64,000 nucleotides of DNA from Fallopia convolvulus (taxonomy: Eukaryota > Streptophyta > Magnoliopsida > Caryophyllales > Polygonaceae): positions 48,548,438 to 48,612,437 of the forward strand of contig OZ024724.1 of the NCBI GenBank assembly GCA_964016875.1, given 5' to 3'. The notes under the pieces are model-generated. The model was not told where the DNA came from. It did no database searches and was given only the letters and a program-made list of their open reading frames with translations. The position numbers and the translations under genes were made by a program. Below are positions 31,741 through 40,887 of the stretch, piece by piece. Position 1 is the stretch's first letter; every line of letters starts with the position of its first letter.

Positions 31741-31960
31741 TTTATTGATTGTGTTTAGGGTTTGGGTCTTGTAGTCGATTGAGTTCCAAAGGATTAACTT
31801 CATCATTCGTTTGAGAAAGTCCTTTATTGATTGTGTTTAGGGTTTGGGTCTTGTAGTCCATTGAGTTCCAAAGGATTAACTTCATCATTCGTTTGAGAAA
31901 GTCCTTTATTGATTGTGTTTAGGGTTTAGGGTCTTTGTAGTCGATTGAGACGATACAAGG
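31741..31960 (+). repeat. 82-bp tandem repeat, ~2.5 copies, in the leader intron
   Basis: TTTATTGATTGTGTTTAGGG starts at 31741, 31823 and 31905, exactly 82 bases apart, with near-identical sequence between. It lies within the inferred leader intron of the zf-XS gene and includes TTTAGGG-like phrases. Confidence 0.85.
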
Positions 31961-32417
31961 TTCAAATCTAGGGTTTATGAGAACGTCCTTCCTTTGCATG
32001 TTGTTTCTCTGATCTAGGGCTATACTAATTGTCGTTAATGGCTTGTGGATGTGGATATGATTTCTTGATTTTGTTTAGGTTGGTTACATCTTCTATGTTT
32101 GTTTTCTAAATCTGAAATCAACTGAACCATGAGCGGTTAAAATCAGTTCGTAATTCAAATGTGAAAAACATGGGTGGATTGTCATCTAAATAAGGAAAGT
32201 GTGGTTCCCTTGTTGCTATAAATTCGTAGAAAGGTCCTTTTTTGTAAATAAGGAAAGTATGGGGCAATTGTTTTTATAAATTCTTAGAAAGGTGTTTTTT
32301 TTCTAAATAAGAAAACATTTGGGTCAATTTTTGATTTAGAAAGCAATTGTTTTTATAAACCTTTCATTCTTTAGTCCCTGCTTTACTAATTTGATGTATG
32401 TACACAAAAATGTTTAG

Positions 32418-33002
32418 ATGTTGAAGGCACAACCCATCCAGGCCCAAGCAAAGGCAGAGTTGGCCCAGGCAAACGATGAGATGCTCAGGGCACAAGAGAA
32501 GCTGGCCCAGGCAAACGATGAGATGCTCAGGGCACAAGAGAAGCTGGCCCAGGCAAACGCTGAGATGCTCAGGGCACAAGAGAAGCTGGCCCAGGCCCAG
32601 GAAAAGCTAGCCCAGGCTCAAGAGGAGATGTCCAAGGCAGGGGAGGACCTCGACGACGTTCAATCTGAATCAACTGACATAGATGAATCGGATATTGATG
32701 AATATGTTGACAAGCCCGACGGACCTTACAGCAGACTTGTTCAAGGACAGGATAAATTGAGGAAGAAAAATGGGGAGCTTCAATGCCCCTACTGTCTTGG
32801 TAGGAAGAAGCAATCCTACAATGTCAGAGAGCTCCTCCAACACGCTTCCCAAATCTCCAATGGCATGGGACATAAGATAACTGAGAAAAGGAAGGCCATG
32901 CACCGTGCAGTGGAGAAGTCTTTGAGAGCCTACATGAGGGACGAGGTGTTGAAGCTTGAGGAGGCCACAAAGGAGAAGAAGAAGTTGAAGAGGAAAAGGT
33001 AA
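32418..33002 (+). CDS. Coiled-coil plus zf-XS zinc finger protein (SGS3/FDM/IDN2-type finger)
   Basis: 194 aa. Residues ~12-80 form a regular coiled coil with three near-identical 14-residue units (AQANDEMLRAQEKL; 42-bp tandem repeats in DNA). An acidic hinge follows. Residues ~120-172 match the zf-XS pattern: LQCPYCLGRKKQSYNVRELL, then QHAS, with C123, C126, H142 and H162 as likely ligands. The C-terminus is Lys-rich (KEKKKLKRKR), a likely nuclear signal. In plants zf-XS occurs next to XS and coiled-coil domains in SGS3 and in FDM/IDN2 proteins, which act in siRNA production and RNA-directed DNA methylation. Here the XS domain itself is absent and the coiled coil precedes the finger. Lying inside a MULE, it may be a captured, reshuffled host gene. 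Function is inference. Confidence 0.78.
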   Translation: MLKAQPIQAQAKAELAQANDEMLRAQEKLAQANDEMLRAQEKLAQANAEMLRAQEKLAQAQEKLAQAQEEMSKAGEDLDDVQSESTDIDESDIDEYVDKPDGPYSRLVQGQDKLRKKNGELQCPYCLGRKKQSYNVRELLQHASQISNGMGHKITEKRKAMHRAVEKSLRAYMRDEVLKLEEATKEKKKLKRKR

Positions 33003-34540
33003 GGTGTTGGTGTTGTCGGTTTTAAGTTCTTTTTCTTATATCTCTAAAGGTTGTTTTGAATACTTTGATGGTTGTTTGGATGGATGAAAGACTTTTTTTT
33101 TTGCTGGTTTTGCTGGGAGGAAGTTTGTGAAACAACGGTGGTTGGGAAGAAGACAATTTCAAGCTTTTCTGTGATACTACTAATCTACTATATGGGCAGT
33201 AACAGCCCTTTTATGGTTATAATTTATGCTGTTTTTTTTTGGCTATGCATATTGCTTGTGATTCTAATTTGCTATGTTATGATGCATTTTCTTTTTATTT
33301 CATGTGTTTGACAAACACAAACAACACCTTTTGATTTCTGGTGCTTGAGATGATTCTCAAGCAAGGAAAAACTACAAGGAAATTTACTCTTGTTGACAAT
33401 TATGTGTTAGTGTCAAACCTGTTTTTTGCCAATGGTAAACATATACATACCAATGCCATATCACTAATACCATTGCATGAGATCTACACCAAATAGAACT
33501 ATGAAATTTGATTGCATATTTCTTAAAACTTGAGGTACAAAAACTACTCCTAATGGCACACAAAATCATCACTACAACTAATAACTCTCTTATTGCATTT
33601 GTTTTCTCATCATGTTTCAACAAGGCAAAAAAGGATGTGATCAAGCACAAGACATCAACACTGCAAACTGTATTCCCTCAATTCATAAAGACCAGCAGCT
33701 TAAACATCCAATTCCAAATCATGATTCATCAATTGACCCTAATCCATCTGATTTTCTCTCTCGTTTCCTTTCTTTTTGTATTTTATCTTCTTTAAGTACT
33801 AGAAAAACCAGGAAAATTGCAATTTATGTATCCCCAAACACAATCTATCGAGAAAAAACCATTTGGCAATTATAAATTCAAATTCGAAAAAATATGCTAG
33901 CAGACATCATCAAATTGAATTCAAATACAACTTATTGTTCAATTCATAGAAAAAAAATTCACTACAAAATTTATCACATAAGAATGGAGGGGATGATACC
34001 GGGATTTCATCGATTATGAATAACCAAGATTTGTGTCCTTTCTCCCAGCACCTCTTCCTAATATCTACACAGTAGAGTGAGCGACGAGATCGAAGATGAC
34101 GACCAGCTTGAGATAAGAGCATGAATCGACCCCTCGTCCATCGTAACCGGCGACGACAACCGCTTACCCGAGTGCTCCACCATTTCTCATATCTGGATTT
34201 TCTTCATCGAGTTTTGATATTGTACTCGAGTTTGGATTATATGTTATATTAGCCCATATACTATTTCTGATAGTAAAATATAAGCCCATATATTATTATT
34301 GATTAGGACCATTATTTATTCATAATCTGATCCCATTTGATTTTACCTAAGCCCAATAACCTAAAGCCCATACAAAATAGCCCATATATGATACAAACCT
34401 AAATCCGACCCTATAGGTTTGGTGTACCTTTAGCTGGAAAAAAAAACAAATTAAAAAACGTCATTACTACCTACCTTTTCTACTTTTTCTACTTTTTCTC
34501 TTCTCTCTCTTCTACTTTTTCTACTTTATCTCTTCTCTCT
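33003..34540. other. Right subterminal region of the MULE
   Basis: About 1.5 kb without a convincing gene. Repeated GCCCA/GCCCAT motifs (about 34251, 34271, 34351, 34366 and 34380) mirror those of the left subterminal region. A C/T-rich tract (CTACTTTTT and CTTCTCTCT repeats) lies at about 34478-34550. A short minus-strand frame near 34183-34060 (MVEHSGKRLSSPVTMDEG) is too short to claim. Confidence 0.5.
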
Positions 34541-34542
34541 CT

Positions 34543-34601
34543 TCTTTTATTATTATTATATTCATTGTGTTATGACACAGTGTGTCATACAAACAATTTC
34601 C
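34543..34601 (-). repeat. Right terminal inverted repeat of the MULE
   Basis: Read inwards on the minus strand it begins GGAAATTG and contains TGACACACTGTGTCAT, matching the left end, followed by AATAATAATAAAA. Confidence 0.8.
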
Positions 34602-34610
34602 CCGAATCTC
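34602..34610. repeat. 9-bp target-site duplication of the MULE, right copy
   Basis: CCGAATCTC, identical to 21274-21282. Confidence 0.88.
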
Positions 34611-34876
34611 CTCAATCCATCCAAAATACTACAGTAAAATAGATTATCGAGTACTGGACCACCGGCCCAAATATCAATGGTTCATGAGAAGCTCTTGTTC
34701 GCTCGCCTATATAGGGCTCCATCAAACAATCTTATTTTCATTTTTAGTGTTCGTTCTTATCAACCAATCTCATTTCCCGCCTACCTATTCTCATGGAAAA
34801 TATTTAATGTTTTAATCATAACCAATCTACATGTACCTATTAATAAAAGTCGTACGAAATAAAAGTCAGTACGAAA

Positions 34877-36647
34877 TCTATATATATAATTAAAACCGCT
34901 AAGAATTCGAGCCACCACATTGCGCCACATCAGATTATGCCACTTGGCGATCCTATATTGCGCCACATAATATTTTGACACATGTCAATTCTCCCTTCAT
35001 CCATTTATTTTACACATCATTTAATTTTTGACACTTTATATTACACATCATCATTTATTACACATCATTTAATATATAATTTACAAATCATTTTATTTAC
35101 ATTTCTTCAATCCAATTGACAATAAATATTTAAATACTCCGTATATTGAAAGTGTAAAAAAATCGATCATAAACACTCAAACAAGACTAATTTCTCTCAT
35201 CTTCAACCCTAAACTCCAATCAAGAAAGATTATTTACAATCTCTATAATTTCTTCTACCAAACACCAATCCGTTTATGGAAGAGGTTGCGAAGGTTGAAA
35301 GCCACTAGGCGGCATATAACCATTCACATGGGGGGTGGGCTTTCACGGCGGAAGGACATGGCACATGCCTCCGAGAACCATATGTTGTGGTGCCCATCCC
35401 CAACAAAGAACTCAAAGGCGGAGGATCTCAGAGATCTTGCGGAACCAACATCAGAGTCGGAGCACCAACGGTAGACAAAAGGGAAAAGAAGGTGACGATG
35501 AATATTTGGATTGATTAGAACTGGATGGGGAGAATGAGTGTCAGGAAGATTAGGGTGAGATAAAAATTAGAATCAACCTTATTTTTGTTCGGAATTTTTT
35601 AGGGTAGAGTTAGATGAGTAATTGATGTGTAGAATCTAAATTACTTCCTTTATTTATGTTCTAAATGTGATTAAAATATTTTGAAAAACAGGTATGTTAG
35701 GATATGCCAAAATTTATATTTTCCATGTATGGATAAGATTTTAGCATTTCTTATTCTACCAAAAAAAAAAAGATTTTAGCATATCTTAACAATTGATGCT
35801 AACACAACAACCCTCCTAGGTAATTTACCAGAAAAATTCTCATAGATATATAAAGAGATTTTAAAATATAATTTTTATTTTTTATTTCATTATTTTATGA
35901 TCTATTGTAAAACTTCAATTTAATACTTTAATTTAATGTAAATTTCTCCATTGTGAGTAGTATATTCAATCTCAAATGACATACTAATCGCTATTTAGCA
36001 AACTAAATTATTAAAGAACGCATATTTTAAAATAAAAACATCTAAATATAAATATCCATAACACACTAACAAGTTAATAGAACATAAGATTTGGCTATGA
36101 TTTTTTTAGTAACATGAATAAATTTATGTAGTTTGATAATATGTATTTTAATTTATTTTTATCTAATAATGTAGCTCCAATATATATTTATTTGTGATTT
36201 TTATATTTGAACTTATTGTTTTGAGTTTGTAGAGAGAACATTAGATATGATTTAACTGACTATTTATTTAAAAATATATATTTGATATGATATTTTTATT
36301 GTGAAATCATCGTGATAATTTATTTTAATAACCAGTTAATAGCACATAAATTTAACTAAAAAATTATGGTTTTTTTAATAATATTTAGATAGAAATATTT
36401 TGACGATCGAAAGATTCCAAAATTGATTTAAACAATGCTAAAATAGTTTTTTATTTTTAGTTTTTTTACTATTGCTAAGAATCGGTATATTGAAGAATAA
36501 CTATTTTATTATTTATTTTTATATGTTAGATCTAGATCTAAACAATAAAATACGTAGTAACAATTAAAATGATACATTTTGTAATATTTAGAAAATTTTA
36601 AGTAAAATTTTATATAAATTCCGTGCAGGGCACGGGGATTAAACTAG
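34877..36647 (+). mobile_element. Non-autonomous Helitron, 1.77 kb
   Basis: Begins A/TCTATATATATAATT and ends with a GC hairpin (CCGTGC, AGG, GCACGG at 36621-36635), 8 bases, then CTAG/T. A 5' TC, a 3' hairpin just before CTRR and insertion between A and T with no target duplication are the Helitron hallmarks. No Rep/helicase coding is present. The 5' part (GCGCCACAT repeats, GACACATGTCA) resembles the smaller Helitron at 55405. Confidence 0.8.
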
Positions 36648-36810
36648 TAAAGTCACTAAATTGTGTCACCTCAACTTCATCTCAACTTTTTTCGCATGAC
36701 ACTCTTGGAATAATTAAAAGGCTAGAATAATTGTGAAAATCCTTGTTGAGGTCTCACATAAGGTTGTGAATGTGTTAATAGACATTAGGGTACAATATTG
36801 CTTTGGATGG

Positions 36811-37161
36811 TGTTGAGTGTTGTCCCACATCTGAAATTATGGTATCATAGCGGGTTTCGATGTGGGTTTATTTCCTGGAGTCTTCTTCGGGTTGTCGGCT
36901 TCATGGGCCCGTTCAAGCAGCCCGCCTAATACAGGATCTGTCGATCCAATTTGGTTCGCTAAGCCTTGATGGATTTTTGTCTATCTTTGACCAATTGTCA
37001 ATTGGCTCAGGCGGTTGCACTTGAGGGGGCGTGTTGAGTGTTGTCCCACATCTGAAATTGGGGATTACAATTGCCTAGTATATAACCAAATGAGTTACTC
37101 CGCCCATTTTCATATGGTTTTGGGTTAGAACCTCATTGGGTTTGTGTGATAGGCCCGTTAA
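36811..37161 (+). mobile_element. TRIM-like miniature LTR retrotransposon, 5' LTR truncated
   Basis: TGTTGAGTGTTGTCCCACAT occurs at 36811 and 37032. The first copy is followed after a few bases by TGGTATCATAGC (36840-36851), close to the initiator-Met tRNA PBS (TGGTATCAGAGC). A polypurine tract (TTGAGGGGGCG) precedes the second. There is no coding. The 5' LTR is cut to about 30 bases, probably by deletion. The 3' LTR end is set at a CA near 37161. Confidence 0.6.
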
Positions 37162-37289
37162 CGCACGACCCCCAGATTCTCGGCCCACCGAACTTTATCA
37201 TATGGAGGCCAAGATACATGATAAAGATAAGGAAATAATAAAAGATAAAAGATAATTTATATAAATAAAGACTTGATTTTATCTCTATC

Positions 37290-38410
37290 TTTTATCTGAA
37301 TGCCATGTAAGCTCATGGAGGAGCCCGAACATGTAGCTTGGAATGCAGATGAATAAAATTATTAGATCCAAGTGCCTTAGTGAAGATGTCACCAATTTGC
37401 TCACGAGAACAAATATGTTGAATAAACAACTCCTTTCTAGGTCTTCAAAGTGAAAATCAATATGAATATGGTTTGAGCGATTATTAACCACAAGATTACG
37501 AGTCATAAAAGTAGCACTAAGTTGTTTGAGAGCAGCACATGTGAAGTGGCAAGACGAAAATAGAGATCAAGGAGGAGCTGCAAAACCCAAGAGAGTTCAG
37601 CAATAGTCACATCTATGGCTCTATACTCTGCCTAGAACGAGCAACCACTTTTTGCTTTCTATATTTGCAACTAACCAGAGAGTTGCCAAAATAATTGGAA
37701 AAACCGAATTGAGAATGACAACCATCCTTATCAAACACCCATCCCGCATCCAAAAAAGCAACCAAGAAATGTCGAGATGTAGGAAGCAAACGTAAATAAT
37801 GTGAAAGAGTAACTTTGAGATGCCGCAAAATACGTTTGAAAACACAACAATGATCCTCAATCGGATTATGCATATATTGACAAACACGATTGACAACATA
37901 GTGTATTTCACGATGAGTAATTGTGACATACTATAATGCTCCAACCACACTTTTATAAAGTGTGGGATCATTCATAGCATCACCAGATAGAACCAACATA
38001 GAGTGAGGTTCGACGGGCATTGCAATGGGCTTAGTCTCGACCATTTGAGTTCGATTCAACATGTCTCATATGTACTTTTGCAAACATAGATGAATATTTT
38101 CTCCTTCTCAAGACACTTCTATACCCGAAAGATAATGGAGAGAGCCAAGAACTTTTAAGGCAAAAGTGTCATTCAACTTCTTAACAAAAGAAGAGATAGC
38201 ATGTGGAGAATTGCGTGTAACAATAAGGTCATCCACATATACAAGTACATAGATAATCACAACCTTTTTAGAAGAACATAAATTGAGAACAATTAGACTG
38301 ACATGCATGAAACCCAGAGCGAAGTAGCGCTGCATTTAGCATACTAAGCCAGGTTTGGAGTGCCTATTTGAGACCATATAGAGCTTTATTGAGATTGATG
38401 TCAAACATCT
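37290..38410 (-). pseudogene. Ty1/copia RT-RNase H fragment, degenerate
   Basis: Minus-strand frames give a copia RT palm (VLVYVDDLIVTRNSPHAISS, then FALKVLGSLHYLSGIEVS at 38260-38108) and RNase H (FKRILRHLKVTLSHYLRL, AFLDAGWVFDKDGCHSQFGF, at 37840-37640), separated by frameshifts and stops. No LTRs on this strand are seen nearby. The adjacent TRIM is on the other strand and is unrelated. Confidence 0.85.
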
Positions 38411-38814
38411 ACCTATGATTCTCCTAAAAACATCTTGGACAAGATAAATGTACCATTTGACGGACTGATCACAAGAACTCAAGCCAAAGAAAAAAACAGC
38501 AAAACCTTCTTTCAAATCTCTCGCTAATCAGTGCAAAAACATCAAAGAGGAAAGGTAGAAGACAGGGGAAAGGTAGAAGATGAAGAAAAGGAAGAAAGGT
38601 GATGAGGGTAAGTACATTTTAATGTTTAAATGAAGGATAAAACTGTAATTGAACATACATTTAGTAAATTTTTTGATGGAATAGTATCGTGTGTAGTCTT
38701 TTGCTAACGGAACGCCTTATGTGAATGGTTTACGATAATATGACAAAAAAGAATGGTTTGCGGTAAATAACCTTATTTTATGGGTGATTTTTGGGTTTTG
38801 ACCCAAAATAATTA
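38411..38814. other. Spacer, no gene
   Basis: About 400 bases. A purine-rich GAAAGGTAGAAGA repeat occurs near 38550-38610. Nothing else is supportable. Confidence 0.5.
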
Positions 38815-40519
38815 GGAAAAATTGCTCTAAATATCCCAACCTTTTATTCGGTTGCGCACTCTACCTTCAAAATGTCCACATTTTGGGTAAATTTGTGGAT
38901 TGACTCCTCACCTTTTCATTTTGAGACAAAAATATCCAACTTGTGTACAAATAATTTTTTACAAATTATAAATATTGTCCTTATAAGGATTAAAACATTC
39001 AAAAATAATCAATTTAGATCTTTTCTTGTTCTAAATCAAATTTAGTGGAAATCAATTTAAAATAATCATTTTTCTTTATATAAAAATATATTTGGTTAAG
39101 GCTAGTAATATTTTGAGTAAAGTCCAAAGTAATAACATAGCCTAATTTCTCATTCATTTCAAAATAATGTCATTATTTTTATTATTCGGCTAATATAAAT
39201 TCTTTAATTTATAATTAACAACATAAATCTATAGCCATAACTATGACTTTAAAAGTAGTTCATCTTAATACTTTTTATCTATTATTATTTTTGAAATAAT
39301 TGATATAAATTAGTAAGAATTTTCATAAACTTATTTTATAAAAGTTTGAAAATTTTGAGCTATTACATAATCACTGAGTCCAAATTTTATTTGTCAAAAA
39401 AAAAAAAAAAATTATGAATATTTTTAATGCTTATATAATTAGTTTGTGTCATTGTGTTTCAATAAACATGTCATAACATAAGTTGTAGACTATCTTGTAT
39501 TCTTGTTGGTTAAGTTGGACAAGGTAGAACATAAGTTTTTAAACTTTTATAAAAGGGTTATGATTTTTTTTCTTGTGCCTAAATTTATTTCGAAAAGAAT
39601 AATGATAAACATATTGAACTACTTTGTAAAGTAAAAGTTATGGATTAATTATTTATGTGGTTAGTTATTAAGGCGAGAAGCTATAACATAAGTTTTATAA
39701 AAAGGTTATGAAATCTTTTTTACTTGTGTTGACTTTTTTTAAAACATAATAATGAAAAGAGTATTAAGATGAACTACTTTGTAAAATAAAAGTTATGATT
39801 TAATGATTTATTTGGCTATCATGAAGGTGATATTTATATTAGCAAATGATAAAAATAATTATATTTTTTTTTATAAATGAGAAAATTAAACCTATAAGGC
39901 TATGTTATAAATGAAACAATTGTGTTTGCACATGAATTGGATAATGAGGGGCGCCCCGCTCAGACCTGTATGGCGCCCCGGTAAAGCGAGCGGTGGACCC
40001 TACCGCTTCCCATGCAAGCGGTACTTGGTACCGCTCCGTTTTAATTTTTTTTTTTTTTAAATCCAGTCAAAGGTGCAGATTCCCACGTGGGAATCTGCAC
40101 CAGCGAGCGGCAGCGGCAGCGGCTACCGCTGCCGCTTGGTATAATTTTTTTTTTTTTAAAGGCAGCGGCAGCGGTGGCCGCTGCCGCTGCCATAAAACGA
40201 CAAAAAAATAATGGGCAGCGGCAGCGGCCACCGCTGCCGCTGCCTTTTATTCAAATTTTTTTTTAAATTTGGAGCGGTAGGGCACACCGCTGCTAAAAAG
40301 CCGGTGCGCCCTACAACTCTGACCGGGGCGCTACAACTCGGCTTATTTTTTTTACAAAACAAAAAAAAGGGGCTACTTTATAATTTTATTCAAAGTGTGG
40401 ATAATTTAAGGGTAGAGTGTGCAACTATTCTCAAAATATAAAATATTTTGTGAAATTTGAAAAGGTCGGAGTAGAGTGCACAATCAAATAAAAAATTAGA
40501 TATTTGGATCAATTTTTCC
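38815..40519. mobile_element. Non-autonomous MULE-like element, 1.7 kb
   Basis: Inward-facing ends both begin GGAAAAATTG and stay about 80% alike for some 60 bases (AAATATC, then GCACTCTAC). The flanks AAATAATTA (38806-38814) and AAATAATAA (40520-40528) agree at 8 of 9 bases, as expected for an aged 9-bp MULE duplication. The interior is A/T-rich and non-coding, with a foldback element nested near the right end. Confidence 0.7.
39951..40331. mobile_element. Foldback/MITE-like element made of GC-rich hairpins and T-tracts
   Basis: Ends are inverted repeats: GCGCCCCGCTCAGA at 39951 against the reverse complement of 40318-40331 (one mismatch), with similarity running about 65 bases inwards. Inside lie five strong hairpins: 40015-40035, a perfect loopless 28-bp palindrome at 40073-40100, then 40106-40136, 40161-40191 and 40214-40244, the last three built from GGCAGC/GCTGCC units. 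Three are followed by runs of 9-16 T. No coding. Confidence 0.7.
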
Positions 40520-40783
40520 AAATAATAATGTAGAATAATGGATAATGCAATTCAAAAGGCCCCTGGATAAGTATCGACGGCAAGTTCCGAGTATCAGTAA
40601 AGGACACACACAGCAATGGAGCAAGCGGAGGGCCACGTTTCGCCGAGAAAGGAAAATTGAGAAGAACCCGCCAACTGTTACCAATTGTGCATAATGGAGA
40701 GCGATGATTCATTCTCGAGATACAATCCACTTCCAAATTCATCCCAATCCCCATCTCCAATTTCCCAATTCTTATCCGTCCCC

Positions 40784-40789
40784 TATAAA
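40784..40789 (+). promoter_or_regulatory. TATA box of the kaurene oxidase gene
   Basis: CCCTATAAATTCC lies about 100 bases before ATG 40888, leaving a leader of roughly 70 bases. The right end of the MULE-like element at 40519 is only about 265 bases upstream. Confidence 0.65.
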
Positions 40790-40887
40790 TTCCACATACA
40801 ACTTGCTCTCTTGCCTTACCTTTTTCCATCTCTTTCCAGATTAATCATCGATCCACTTTTGTCCCAGTGCTACTGTCGTCTCTTTCC

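Larger units (their letters stand above)
21283..34601. mobile_element. 13.3-kb Mutator-like element (FAR1-type MULE) with accessory genes
   Basis: Both ends begin GGA read inwards and, after 11 partly matching bases, share the exact 16-mer TGACACACTGTGTCAT in inverted orientation, followed by similar A/T-rich sequence (ACACA, then AATAATAATAAA). The element is flanked by perfect 9-bp duplications. It contains a FAR1-type MULE transposase gene near the left end, a zf-GRF gene, a 136-aa gene, a zf-XS gene, and long telomere-like/minisatellite arrays. Alternative: the two ends belong to different related copies that moved together, but the exact duplication argues for one insertion. Confidence 0.85.

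Noticed and set aside
34060..34185. Small minus-strand coding exon (MVEHSGKRLSSP...)
   Set aside because: Only about 41 codons, no downstream exon or homology; not enough support.
35286..35474. 62-codon frame inside the Helitron
   Set aside because: No Rep or helicase motif and no homology; probably chance or a captured scrap.
36811..37161. Cassandra-type TRIM with 5S RNA sequence in the LTR
   Set aside because: No 5S box A/C-like promoter elements are visible in the LTR sequence.
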